A stretch of DNA of 30,365 bases from JANQTF01 sp036835375 (GCA_036835375.1 DAITMB010000060.1:1-30365); one strand, 5' to 3'. Counted from the first letter of the stretch, positions 1 through 7,833 are shown. Made by a program: numbers and translations. Notes: generated from the sequence alone by a model not told the origin.

Positions 1-1217
1 GGCTTCCTGAGTCCTGGCTTGATGCGCTCGGCCCCCTGCGCCAATTTCGCTCTTTAGGAAGATTTGCCTGGCTATTCTACTATCCGTTCACGATACTGGT
101 GCTGTACCATCTTTATCAAATCTACCGCACCCTACGGATCAAAGGCGCAAAGCAAATCGGCATATGGATTCTTCTCGCCGCTGGTGGAATTTGGGCGGTG
201 GAGGCAGCCAGCCACGTTCAGACCTATGCCCGCTCCGCCAAAAGCTTCCAAGGGGACAACATATTCATTCACCCAGACCCAGACTTCAACCAGTGGCTCG
301 CGGAGGCGGGCGTAGAAGCCAGTGATTTCCAAGCGATTCTTCCCATTCCTACGTTTTTCATTGGCTCCGATAAATTCATTCCTCGCAATCAGACCGAAGC
401 CACCACGGCACGGGCCTTCAAAATGGCCTACGACACGGGGTTACCGCTCGCCTGCGGGAGCATGTCCCGGACTTCTGTGACCCAATCGACGAAGCTAGTC
501 CAGTTGCTCAGCTCTACTTGGGTCCAAAAAGAAGTCTTGAAAGACTATCCCGATCGACGTCCACTACTGATTCTTCTTCAGTCGGAAGTTCCGCTCACTT
601 GGGAAGAACAACAACTCCTTCGCGGCACAAAACTTCTCCTGGAAAAGGGGAATTTTTCTCTTCGCTCCCTCGATTTAGCCACCTTATCCACAGATCCCGC
701 GAGACTGTTAGCACAATTCCAGGCCCAAAAATCAACACTGGTTGCTCTTGGCAATGACTGGTATGCCTCCGACTCGACTTGGTTCCATTTTGATGGATTT
801 GATCATGATGCCGCAACCCCATTTGGGCAGGAAACGATGACGGATCCAGCTAATAAAAAAGAAATCACATTGTACAACGGCCCGCTGCCAGATACTTTGC
901 TTGTGGCTTCAATGTGGATCAAGATCGATCCCGACATTGCTGGATTCCCTTCCTTTATGCTGCAAGAATTCGATGCTACGGGTCAAATGATACGCGACGA
1001 AGCGCACGGCATCATGTTCGGAGCGGAAGTGTATCTGGATTGGATTCGCTTTGATTTTGAGTTCACGCCCGCCGAGCAAAGTGTGCGTACCCGAATATTT
1101 TTCTTCGACCGCGATCCCGAAGCTGAGTCGCTCCTCATCAAACCTGTAGGTGTGGATGTGTGGAATGACGGCCTACCCGGCCACCGTTTGATGATGAATA
1201 ATGCCTATGCCGAGTAG
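1..1217 (+). CDS. C-terminal part of a polytopic membrane protein, 5'-truncated by the window
   Basis: The frame is open from base 3 to the TAG at 1215-1217, about 404 residues, so the real start lies upstream of the window; the GTG at 99 sits inside a hydrophobic segment and is unlikely to be the start. What is visible: a loop rich in Pro, Leu and Arg, a membrane helix around bases 60-130 (FAWLFYYPFTILVLYHLYQ), a second helix around 155-210 (GIWILLAAGGIWAVEAA), then about 330 residues without membrane segments that are probably periplasmic. The phrase DFQAILPIPTFFIGSDKF opens this soluble part. The layout resembles the C-terminal end of GT-C type or related multi-membrane proteins of Bacteroidota, but no catalytic motif is in view, so I give no function. 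It overlaps the next gene, a GT2 glycosyltransferase, by 17 bp, which suggests one operon acting on a cell-surface glycan or lipid-linked sugar (inference). Confidence 0.75.
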   Translation, partial: LPESWLDALGPLRQFRSLGRFAWLFYYPFTILVLYHLYQIYRTLRIKGAKQIGIWILLAAGGIWAVEAASHVQTYARSAKSFQGDNIFIHPDPDFNQWLAEAGVEASDFQAILPIPTFFIGSDKFIPRNQTEATTARAFKMAYDTGLPLACGSMSRTSVTQSTKLVQLLSSTWVQKEVLKDYPDRRPLLILLQSEVPLTWEEQQLLRGTKLLLEKGNFSLRSLDLATLSTDPARLLAQFQAQKSTLVALGNDWYASDSTWFHFDGFDHDAATPFGQETMTDPANKKEITLYNGPLPDTLLVASMWIKIDPDIAGFPSFMLQEFDATGQMIRDEAHGIMFGAEVYLDWIRFDFEFTPAEQSVRTRIFFFDRDPEAESLLIKPVGVDVWNDGLPGHRLMMNNAYAE

Positions 1218-1914
1218 CCTTGACATCGTTCTTCCCTGCTATCGACCGGTTCAGGGTTGGGTAGATCGCATTCTGAGCTCTGTCGAAGAGTTGTCTGAGC
1301 GGCTGCCGACACTCGCCATCCGCTTGATCTTGGTCAACGATGGGTCGCCGTCGGGGGTATCTGAAACTGATATTTCGACTTTGAGAGAAAATCTCCTCCA
1401 TTTTTCTTATCTGCCGCTGGCCATCAATCAAGGGAAAGGGGCTGCGCTCCGTGCGGGAGTGGCGCAAAGCAGCGCTGATCTGTGCGTATTCACCGACATT
1501 GACTTTCCCTACACGCTCGACTCGGTGATAGATATCGTCGCCGAATTGATGGCGGGCACTGACATTGCCATTGGTATCAAGAATCAGAATTACTACGCGC
1601 AGACGCCACGCACCCGCAAAGCTGTCTCCAAGGTGCTTCGTTGGCTTGCGAGGTCGTTCCTGGGAATTCCCATCACGGATACACAGTGTGGACTCAAAGG
1701 CTTCAACGACGCGGGACGTCAGATTTTTTTGCGCACCACCATCCAGCGCTACCTTGCCGATTTAGAATTCATTTTTCTGGCAGATCGCAGCCCCCTTAAG
1801 ATGAAGGCGGTCACCGTCCAGCTTCGTGAAGGCGTCGTGTTCAGCCAAGTGAACGCGCGGATTCTTCTCACAGAAGGAACTAACTTCCTCAAGGTGTGGG
1901 CAAAGAGCCTCTAG
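1201..1914 (+). CDS. Family 2 glycosyltransferase (DPM-like)
   Basis: A 237-residue GT2 (GT-A fold) enzyme. The N-terminal strand DIVLPCYRP, the nucleotide-binding LILVNDGSP (about 42-50), NQGKGAALRAG (76-86), and a DxD-type metal motif written TDIDFPY (98-104; most relatives have TDADL/TDADG) are all present. The later DTQCGLKGF (160-168) is typical of the dolichyl-phosphate-mannose-synthase-like branch. There are no membrane helices after the catalytic domain, so it is probably peripheral on the inner membrane face. Expected role: transfer of a nucleotide-activated sugar to polyprenyl phosphate or a glycan. Start ATG 1201 overlaps the upstream membrane-protein gene by 17 bp; a second in-frame ATG at 1207 is equally possible. 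Substrate cannot be told from sequence. It converges on the DUF2279 gene with only 23 bp between stop codons. Confidence 0.9.
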   Translation: MPMPSSLDIVLPCYRPVQGWVDRILSSVEELSERLPTLAIRLILVNDGSPSGVSETDISTLRENLLHFSYLPLAINQGKGAALRAGVAQSSADLCVFTDIDFPYTLDSVIDIVAELMAGTDIAIGIKNQNYYAQTPRTRKAVSKVLRWLARSFLGIPITDTQCGLKGFNDAGRQIFLRTTIQRYLADLEFIFLADRSPLKMKAVTVQLREGVVFSQVNARILLTEGTNFLKVWAKSL

Positions 1915-1937
1915 TATAAACTTCCTCGTTCGGTTGC

Positions 1938-2864
1938 TTAGAAATAGACCCAGTATCCGCGAAACTGCCCCCGGCTATTCAGCTCAATGGTGGGAAAGGG
2001 AATTTTGATAAAGTTTAACCCTTGGAACATCGCTTTGAGCCAAGGCGACTGCGTGGGAATCTTAGTCCAATCTATATCCATCGATAAAAGAAATTGCCGA
2101 TCTCGGGGGGTATCAGGTATCCTCACTCCTCCCCACTGCGTCCTGTTGCTGAATTCCCCAAACATTCCGTTGGCACTGTAACCGGCTGCCACATTGAGCC
2201 AAGCTGGAAGAGGATCCCCTGGCAGAAGGCGGTTCATGTTCAAGCTCAACCAGTAGCTGTGACCATTGTAGTCATAAAAAAGGCTCTCGGCAAAGTTGTC
2301 GCCCAAGTAACCGTTGGCCATGTCAGCATAGGGAGATCGCCAAAAGCTAAATTTCAACTGTAGCACTTGCTCGTCGAAAATCGCCTCTTGACCTGCAAGG
2401 AGCACCGCACCCGCGGCGTTGGCTGCCATGTCTCCCCAGCTAAAGCCCCACCCTTCATACAGTCCATCGAACACCTCAATGGGAGTCTGTAGAATCAGGC
2501 CTAATGAGCCGCCCCAAATCAATGCAGGAACTTTTTTGACGCCCGCAGAGCGCAGGGAGTAGTACCCGATAAAACTCTCCACATAGGCACCGTATGCGTG
2601 ACCGAATTTATCAATTTGAAGATAGCCTGCGTTGTCGTTGTAGAAATGGAAGGGCACCCGAGGCACATCTTTGTACCAGACAGCTCCAAGATAGGTGATT
2701 CCCCCGACGTAAAACAGGGTCTCCGCTCCGATGATCAATGCCAACTTTTTCTTGTTGACTTGGCTACTGTCAGGATCAGCTTGAGCGGAGAGTGGAGAAG
2801 GGAGCAGGAGCGGAGCAAAAACAATACAAAAGATTAGTAGAGGGGCGCTTGTCGAGGTTCGCAT
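1938..2864 (-). CDS. DUF2279 family exported protein
   Basis: 308 residues with an N-terminal Sec signal (hydrophobic LLIFCIVFAPLLLPSPLSAQA, cleavage near residue 28-30). The conserved stretch HFYNDNAGYLQIDKFGHA followed by AYVESFIGYYSLRSAGV, and later YEGWGFSWGDMAANAAGAVL, are hallmarks of DUF2279 (YfiM-related) proteins, which are common in Bacteroidota, located at the envelope, and of unknown function. After the signal there are further hydrophobic stretches (IIGAETLFYVGGITYLGAV; KVPALIWGGSLGLILQT), fitting a membrane-associated protein. The ATG at 2864 is well placed for the signal peptide. It lies downstream of, and in the same direction as, the M48/PspC pair but 127 bp away, so it probably has its own promoter. 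Confidence 0.85.
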   Translation of the reverse strand: MRTSTSAPLLIFCIVFAPLLLPSPLSAQADPDSSQVNKKKLALIIGAETLFYVGGITYLGAVWYKDVPRVPFHFYNDNAGYLQIDKFGHAYGAYVESFIGYYSLRSAGVKKVPALIWGGSLGLILQTPIEVFDGLYEGWGFSWGDMAANAAGAVLLAGQEAIFDEQVLQLKFSFWRSPYADMANGYLGDNFAESLFYDYNGHSYWLSLNMNRLLPGDPLPAWLNVAAGYSANGMFGEFSNRTQWGGVRIPDTPRDRQFLLSMDIDWTKIPTQSPWLKAMFQGLNFIKIPFPTIELNSRGQFRGYWVYF

Positions 2865-2991
2865 GCGTCAGGATTGATTCGTTAAAAAGAAGCTTCTAAG
2901 CGTTTTTCTCAACGATCATTCGCTACGAGTTGTAGCTTGTTTGTGAAAAAATAATCTGGAAAGAATGATTAGGGGCAAACGACCGAAGACG

Positions 2992-3960
2992 CTAGCCCTC
3001 TTCTGGAAGTGACGCTGCTACTTGTGGAAGCTCGAAACCACATTCCATGCAAAAGCGATCTCCAAGCGCTACCACATGCCTACAGGCAGAACAGCGCAAC
3101 TCCCTGCCGATAGAGGATGCGGCGGGCGAAGAAGCGCGCTCAATGGTTTGTTGATAGGCACCTTCCTCCACCCAAGCAAAAAGCTGAGTTCCCCGAATGA
3201 CCGTGAAGGGCTGTGGATTTTCGTAGCCCGCAATGAATCGGATGACAGAATCGAATGACTTGATCTCTATTTCGGAAAATGCAGCCGTCTGCTGGCGAAA
3301 GTCGGCGGTAGTGATGCGACCGTAATACTTCGAAGGCAGCCCTGCCATTTTGATGAATGCTTGGGCAGCTACGTCAATGTCTTGACAGGCAAGAAGCCCT
3401 GCCCTGTCGGCGGTAAACTCCGACATTCGATACCAGTGCATCAGGGCGACTTTGATGGGGAGGGAGAGCAAATTGCCAATCCCCAAGGTAAGGTCACTGA
3501 CGACCTGGGATACCAAGGCTAGAGAGTCAGCCATTTCCCGGTAGAGCACGTGGTTGCTGCGAATGTGACCGAGTTCTCGGCCTAGCACAAAAAGTAACTC
3601 GTCGTCACTCAGCAAATCAACCGCACCACTGGAGAGCACGATAATACGCTTTTTTTGCCCGCTGGAAAAAGAGTCGATTTTGTCGTTGAGATGGAGATAC
3701 AACCCCGGAACTTCTGTCATGCCGAGAAGACTACAAGCCTCTACCAAGATCCGATGAAGTTCCGGAATGTTGCGCGCCGTGACGCGAAGATTGTCCCCGG
3801 TGTGCTTGATGTTGAGGTATGCTTCGAGGCCATTGTCCAGCACCTTTTGAGTGAGTAATTCTAATCCTGGCGTACGCTCCAATCGATCGAGGGCCTGTCG
3901 ATCAAAAGGGTGCTCATACGCTACAGGGTAAAGGTCTGTGAGGGGTTTGCGTTGATTCAT
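2992..3960 (-). CDS. M48-family metallopeptidase-like protein with degenerate HExxH and C-terminal zinc ribbon
   Basis: 322 residues from ATG 3960. This start is preferred because it forms an ATGA overlap with the stop of the PspC gene; the frame stays open upstream but there only duplicates DNA of that gene. The M48 core is recognisable: strand KRIIVLSSGAVDLLSDDELLFVL leads into GRELGHIRSNH (127-137), where the usual zinc motif HExxH reads R128-E-L-G-H132. The downstream ligand motif EFTADRAG (181-188) is intact. M48 enzymes (HtpX/Ste24/BepA-like) are membrane or envelope proteases; here no convincing transmembrane helix is seen apart from moderate hydrophobicity near 145-175. The C-terminus holds a zinc ribbon C290-x2-C293-x10-C304-x2-C307. 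With the first zinc His replaced by Arg, the protein may be a pseudo-protease or bind metal differently (inference). The product is probably made together with the PspC protein. Confidence 0.85.
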   Translation of the reverse strand: MNQRKPLTDLYPVAYEHPFDRQALDRLERTPGLELLTQKVLDNGLEAYLNIKHTGDNLRVTARNIPELHRILVEACSLLGMTEVPGLYLHLNDKIDSFSSGQKKRIIVLSSGAVDLLSDDELLFVLGRELGHIRSNHVLYREMADSLALVSQVVSDLTLGIGNLLSLPIKVALMHWYRMSEFTADRAGLLACQDIDVAAQAFIKMAGLPSKYYGRITTADFRQQTAAFSEIEIKSFDSVIRFIAGYENPQPFTVIRGTQLFAWVEEGAYQQTIERASSPAASSIGRELRCSACRHVVALGDRFCMECGFELPQVAASLPEEG

Positions 3961-4385
3961 AACTTTTCTCCGCAGGCGTGACAATATTTTGCACGAGGTT
4001 TGGTGACGGTGTCGCAGCTCCAGCACACCCGTTGTGTTTCGGTAGATTCGGGAAGATCGTCGATGGGCATGGGCCAATCTTGGCCGTACTGGATGGCAAA
4101 ATGTTCTACCCCTGAATTGTATCCCTCGCGAGGAAGGGCGAAGGCTAAAATACAATACGGAATAATCAAAATCCCGCCCGAAAAAATTGTCCCGCCAACC
4201 AGTCCCAAGCGAATCCAGGTGGGATCTATGCCAAAATATTCCGCAAATCCCGCGGCGACACCCGTTATTCCTTCCCGCTTTCGCCGAATTTTTTTTGCGG
4301 AGCCTCTATCACTCCGCTCTATGTCGTGGTGAATCTGATGTTGGAGGCTGCGAATCTGATGTTGAATGTCTTTGCGCGTTACCAT
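3957..4385 (-). CDS. PspC-domain membrane protein with C-terminal zinc ribbon
   Basis: 142 residues from ATG 4385. The frame is open further upstream to 4520, but that extension has no family character, while MVTRKDIQHQIRSLQ gives a natural amphipathic N-terminus. The PspC domain spans about 35-88: RRKREGITGVAAGFAEYFGI, then the hydrophobic LGLVGGTIFSGGILIIPYCILAFALP, which forms one or two membrane passes. In Proteobacteria PspC is a membrane sensor of envelope stress. The C-terminus carries a zinc ribbon C121-x2-C124-x10-C135-x2-C138 with the same spacing as the one ending the downstream M48-like protein. Its TGA stop overlaps the ATG of that gene (ATGA), so the two are expected to be translationally coupled and may act together at the inner membrane. 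Confidence 0.88.
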   Translation of the reverse strand: MVTRKDIQHQIRSLQHQIHHDIERSDRGSAKKIRRKREGITGVAAGFAEYFGIDPTWIRLGLVGGTIFSGGILIIPYCILAFALPREGYNSGVEHFAIQYGQDWPMPIDDLPESTETQRVCWSCDTVTKPRAKYCHACGEKL

Positions 4386-4526
4386 ACGGAAAAGTAGAAA
4401 ATCGATGATGGCGGTGAAATGATCCTTCTCACTTGTGCAAGAAAATTTCAGGACAAGGACGGCCATCATGGCCCTGCGTTGGAATTGATGCAAACATGTT
4501 TGGACATAGCTTGGGAGCAAGCACTT

Positions 4527-5408
4527 CTAGTTCTTCACTTCTTCCAAAGAATACAACAAATTCTCTAGCGAAGCTGTGTTTCCCTCCACAATCCCAGCTT
4601 GCTGAAGCGTCGCCCACACGGATATAAAACTCTGCTCCGGCAACTGGAAATCGATGTTCCAGCGGGTATGACTGAGCCAATCCTGCACATTCTGAGGGAG
4701 AAGCCCATATCGATGGGAGATCAGGTTTGCAGCGTCGGGATTCGTGGCCAATGCAAGGCAGTGAGCTTGGACGACGCCAAGAAGTCGCTTGACTTCTACG
4801 GCCCGTGCAGAGAGAATCTCGTCCGTAGCAGCGACCATGAAGCAGGGCCAAGGTGTGAGTATTTCACCAATTCGGCGGAATTCTCCTGAATCGACATAAG
4901 GTTGCGTCATGAATTTTTCCCAGAAGAAGACCTCAGACTCTCCTGCCATTAAGCTGGATCGGGCGCCTGCTAAGTTTTGTATCACCTTAAACACGGGTTC
5001 ATTCACTTTCCAGCCCCGCTGCACGGCATCTACAATCGCCATGAGGTGAGAGCCTGATCCATAGCGACTAATCGCATAGGTTCGCCCGCGAATCTCATCA
5101 ATATTGGTGATCCCGCTGTGCGCAGCTACATGGATCCCCCAGATTAGCGGAGAGGCCACATATACTTGAATGATCTTAAGCGCTGCGCCTCTAGCGATCT
5201 CAGCTACGATTCCTTCTGTGAGCACGATCGCCATGTCCAACTCCCCTTCCCGCAGTCCTTGGGTCATGGCACCCGTGCCGCTGGGATACTCCCGGTAGTC
5301 CACTTGGAGGTCGGCCGCTTGGAAGCTCCCCGATTCTACAGCCAAACGCCAAGGGAGGTTGAAATGCTCGGGGACAGCGGCGATTCTGATGGGCGTTGAT
5401 GGATTCAA
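4527..5408 (-). CDS. Periplasmic-binding-protein-like (NMT1/SsuA fold) protein lacking a signal peptide
   Basis: 293 residues. The sequence IRIAAVPEHFNLPWRLAVESG begins directly at the binding-protein fold; GSFQAADLQVDYREYPSGTGAM, LREGELDMAIVLTEGIVAEIARG and IDEIRGRTYAISRYGSGSH are typical of the NMT1/THI5-like and SsuA-like type 2 binding proteins. The closest recalled group is the PBP2 'Ca3427-like' family, which also lacks export signals. The only workable start is TTG at 5408: a stop codon lies in frame five codons upstream (TAG CTA TCC GAT CAT before TTG) and the next in-frame ATG comes only at residue 48, inside the fold. No ABC permease or ATPase gene is adjacent, so this is unlikely to be a classic transporter component; a cytosolic ligand-binding or enzymatic role is possible. 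Ligand unknown. Confidence 0.82.
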   Translation of the reverse strand: MNPSTPIRIAAVPEHFNLPWRLAVESGSFQAADLQVDYREYPSGTGAMTQGLREGELDMAIVLTEGIVAEIARGAALKIIQVYVASPLIWGIHVAAHSGITNIDEIRGRTYAISRYGSGSHLMAIVDAVQRGWKVNEPVFKVIQNLAGARSSLMAGESEVFFWEKFMTQPYVDSGEFRRIGEILTPWPCFMVAATDEILSARAVEVKRLLGVVQAHCLALATNPDAANLISHRYGLLPQNVQDWLSHTRWNIDFQLPEQSFISVWATLQQAGIVEGNTASLENLLYSLEEVKN

Positions 5409-5709
5409 ATGATCGGATAGCTAGGGTAAATGCTGGCCTTTGAATGGCTTATGCAGCATGAAAAACGAAAGTAGGCAGGAAAATAGCAGTCTGTCGGCTC
5501 TAGCAGTCACTTTTGCCGGAAAAATTGACTTTATTCCTTCCATGGCAGGCCGGTGACCGTCTTGTGCGGTAGGATACTCGCCTTCAATTTTTCTACCTTA
5601 TTTGCCGAAAAAAACAAATCGAACGACCCATCGAAACCATTTTGAAGCGCTCTCTGTTTCAATTTCGTCCTAGTTAGACAACGCCCGTTCATCACTTACC
5701 TTCACTTAT
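5409..5709. other. Divergent intergenic region, 301 bp
   Basis: It lies between the divergent starts of the binding-protein-like gene (TTG 5408, minus) and the dienelactone hydrolase gene (ATG 5710, plus), so it must hold both promoters. I find no open frame with coding character. No exact TAnnTTTG box is seen; the minus-strand TACTTTCG (revcomp of CGAAAGTA near 5465-5472) is one base off the consensus. No clear hairpin or operator stands out. Confidence 0.5.
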
Positions 5710-6528
5710 ATGAACCCATCTCTCAACGTCTGGATGATCAGCAGCCTGTTTGCTGTTTTCTTTCTTCCCGCACACCAAGTCATCGCCCAAGACTTCGCCC
5801 TAAAGATCTTGGAAGATTCTCCAAGACACCACGAATCGATTTCTGTCCAAAGCGGTAATCGCCAGGTGCACTGCTTTGTCGCTTATCCGGAGTCCAGTGA
5901 GAATGCCACGGCGGTGATCGTGATCCACGAAAACCGTGGGCTGACTGACTGGGTTCGCAGCTTTGCCGACCAGCTCGCAGGCGCAGGCTATCTTGCCATT
6001 GCCCCAGATTTGCTGTCAGATTTTTCCGACGACATTCACCGAACCAATGATTTTGCTAATAGCGACGCAGCGCGCGACGGGATCTATCAGCTCAATCCAG
6101 AGCAGGTCACAGCTGACCTTCAAGCGGTGCGACAATACATTTCTACGCTTCCCTCTGCCAATGGCACCACCGCTGTGGTAGGATTTTGCTGGGGAGGATC
6201 ACAGTCATTTCGATTTGCGACAAATGACACGAGCATTTCGGCAGCGATGGTGTTTTACGGAGGACCACCGCAAGGGGCCGAAGACATCGCGCGGATCCAG
6301 GTGCCAGTGTATGGATTTTATGGCGAAAACGACCAGCGCATCAATGCAACCATCGAAGACACTCAAGGAAAAATGAAGGCTGCAGGAAAAGTATATGAAC
6401 CTGTGATCTATCCCGGCGTGGGCCACGCATTCATGCGGCAGGGAAATGATCCAGAATCGAAGGAAGTGGATCGGGAAAAGTTCTATGAAGCTTTCGAGAG
6501 GTTGGAGAGCATTTTGTCAGGGTTGTAA
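5710..6528 (+). CDS. Secreted dienelactone hydrolase family protein
   Basis: 272 residues; alpha/beta hydrolase of the dienelactone hydrolase type. The N-terminus is a Sec signal peptide (VWMISSLFAVFFLPAHQVIAQD, cleavage after residue 27), so unlike the classical cytosolic DLH it should act in the periplasm or outside. Catalytic residues are visible: nucleophile C160 in VGFCWGGSQSF, D208 in YGENDQR, H239 in GVGHAFM, and the E74 of VIHENRG that in DLH switches the cysteine on. The family hydrolyses lactones or esters such as dienelactone; the true substrate here is unknown. The mature length (about 245) matches the family. Start ATG 5710 gives the signal peptide. It stands alone, and converges with dprA across 57 bp. 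Confidence 0.92.
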   Translation: MNPSLNVWMISSLFAVFFLPAHQVIAQDFALKILEDSPRHHESISVQSGNRQVHCFVAYPESSENATAVIVIHENRGLTDWVRSFADQLAGAGYLAIAPDLLSDFSDDIHRTNDFANSDAARDGIYQLNPEQVTADLQAVRQYISTLPSANGTTAVVGFCWGGSQSFRFATNDTSISAAMVFYGGPPQGAEDIARIQVPVYGFYGENDQRINATIEDTQGKMKAAGKVYEPVIYPGVGHAFMRQGNDPESKEVDREKFYEAFERLESILSGL

Positions 6529-6585
6529 GCCAACCCTTGTAGATAGCGTGGTGCCTTATTCAATTCTCTATGGCCATTCCGAGCC

Positions 6586-7683
6586 TCACTTCATTCGAAA
6601 TTTTTTGCCGGGCATCTGCAACACTAAATCTTTGAATTCCATCGAAAGCAGGAGAGAATTCAGGCGGTTCATACTGATGCCCGTTTGAAGCGCGAGTTGA
6701 TCTACCAGAGCATCCCCCTGCTGTAGAATATTTAGTACCTGAGCTTCCTCTTTGTTGAGCGGCACGGGGGGCACCTTGGGCGTTTGGTCTGCAATGGCAT
6801 TCCACACAATGTCAAGCTCTTCCAAGACTTCACTTGGACTGGTAACGAGCTTGGCGATCTGGTCAGAAATCAGCTTGTTACAACCTGTAGAGTGATGGTC
6901 TCCGATCCGACCGGGAATGGCAAACACCTCTCTGTTTGACTCAAAGGCTTGCTTGGCCGTGATGAGTGCACCGCCAGACTCAGCGGCTTCTATCACCACG
7001 ACTGCCTTGCACATTCCTGCCACAATGCGATTTCGTGCTGGAAAATGAGGGGCGTCGGGCTGTGTGCCGATCAAGTATTCAGTAATCCACCCACCACGGT
7101 CGAGCATCTCCTTGGCTCTGGCATAGTGGCTGGAGGGGTAGATCATGTCCAAGCCATGACCCAGGACGCAGGTTGTGATTCCACCAGCTTGGATCGCAGC
7201 TTTGTGCGCCACAATGTCAATCCCGTAGGCAAGTCCACTTACGACGTTGATTCCTTTTTCTGCAAAAAAAGTGGAAAACTGCTCGGTCAAGTCTCGGCCA
7301 TACGGACTGGCCTTGCGGGTACCTACGATCGCAATGTTGGGCTGCGCGTTGAGATCGACATTGCCTTTCTTGAACAGGAAGAGCGGAGCATGATGAATGT
7401 ACTTGAGCAAATGGGGATAGCGATGATCCAAGTAGCTGATCATCTCGACCCCGTGGCTGTCGCACCAATGGAGCTCTGCCTCGGCGCGGACCATTCCATC
7501 GCTTTCATTGATCAGCCTGGCGACCTTGTCTCCTACGCCGGGAGCGCGCTTGAGCTTCCCCACGGGCGTTGTCAGAACAGCTTGCGGGCTTCCGCACAGC
7601 GAGATCAGATTTTTGACGGTCACGGGTCCAAGGCCTTTGGTCAAGGCCAATGCTAGCAACGCCAAGTCTTTTTCAGTGCTCAT
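6586..7683 (-). CDS. dprA: DNA-processing protein DprA (Smf)
   Basis: 365 residues from ATG 7683; the frame extends upstream to 7749 but MSTEKDLALLALALTKGLGP is the normal family start. DprA binds incoming single-stranded DNA in natural transformation and loads RecA. Visible: an N-terminal SAM/HhH-like part with RAPGVGDKVARLI (46-58), the Rossmann-like fold with IVGTRKASPYG (119-129), SGLAYGIDIVAHKAA (149-163), FPARNRIVAG (214-223) and ESGGALITA (235-243), and a C-terminal winged-helix domain (about 310-365; EEAQVLNILQQGDALVDQLA) ending in KKFRMK. All core motifs are intact. No other competence gene is in the window. The upstream 160 bp contains two near-identical palindromes 21 bp apart and a near-consensus promoter, listed separately. 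Confidence 0.96.
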   Translation of the reverse strand: MSTEKDLALLALALTKGLGPVTVKNLISLCGSPQAVLTTPVGKLKRAPGVGDKVARLINESDGMVRAEAELHWCDSHGVEMISYLDHRYPHLLKYIHHAPLFLFKKGNVDLNAQPNIAIVGTRKASPYGRDLTEQFSTFFAEKGINVVSGLAYGIDIVAHKAAIQAGGITTCVLGHGLDMIYPSSHYARAKEMLDRGGWITEYLIGTQPDAPHFPARNRIVAGMCKAVVVIEAAESGGALITAKQAFESNREVFAIPGRIGDHHSTGCNKLISDQIAKLVTSPSEVLEELDIVWNAIADQTPKVPPVPLNKEEAQVLNILQQGDALVDQLALQTGISMNRLNSLLLSMEFKDLVLQMPGKKFRMK

Positions 7684-7706
7684 TCTATTAGGAATTCCAC
7701 TAAAAT

Positions 7707-7739
7707 GAGAAATTTCTCGCTGCTTTAGAGAAATTTCTT
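7707..7739. promoter_or_regulatory. Two near-identical palindromes upstream of dprA (operator-like)
   Basis: GAGAAATTTCTC at 7707-7718 is a perfect 12-bp palindrome, and GAGAAATTTCTT at 7728-7739 differs only in the last base. Their starts are 21 bp apart, two turns of B-DNA, so a dimeric regulator could bind both on one face. They sit 24 to 56 bp upstream of the dprA ATG, just downstream of the predicted -7 box, a position that suits a repressor. This is inference from symmetry and spacing; the regulator is unknown. Confidence 0.5.
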
Positions 7740-7750
7740 TCCTCTCCAAC

Positions 7751-7783
7751 GAAATCTAATAGGATGACCGAATTCGCTTCCAA
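7751..7783 (-). promoter_or_regulatory. Possible dprA promoter
   Basis: On the minus strand, TTG (7783-7781), a 22-bp spacer, then TAGATTTC (7758-7751), one base off the Bacteroidota -7 consensus TAnnTTTG. It would start transcription near 7745, about 60 nt upstream of the dprA ATG, placing both palindromes in or at the start of the transcript. A 7-bp inverted pair, CTATTAG (7685-7691) and CTAATAG (7756-7762), brackets the palindromes. Confidence 0.35.
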
Positions 7784-7819
7784 GTAGTAAAGGAACTCAC
7801 AGTTTATAATTGTCTGAAA

Positions 7820-7833
7820 TTCAATTAATTGAA
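7820..7833. repeat. 14-bp perfect palindrome between the S53-like peptidase gene and dprA
   Basis: TTCAATTAATTGAA reads the same on both strands. It begins 10 bp beyond the stop codon of the peptidase gene and lies about 140 bp upstream of dprA. It is AT-rich and has no loop, so a protein-binding site is more likely than a terminator, but it may be chance. Confidence 0.4.

Noticed and set aside
2888..2897. AGAAGCTTCT palindrome upstream of the DUF2279 gene
   Set aside because: It is only 10 bp, contains a common HindIII-type core and has no loop or partner site; likely chance.
6949..7656. 235-codon open frame on the plus strand opposite dprA
   Set aside because: It is the antisense shadow of the well-supported dprA gene and resembles no known protein.
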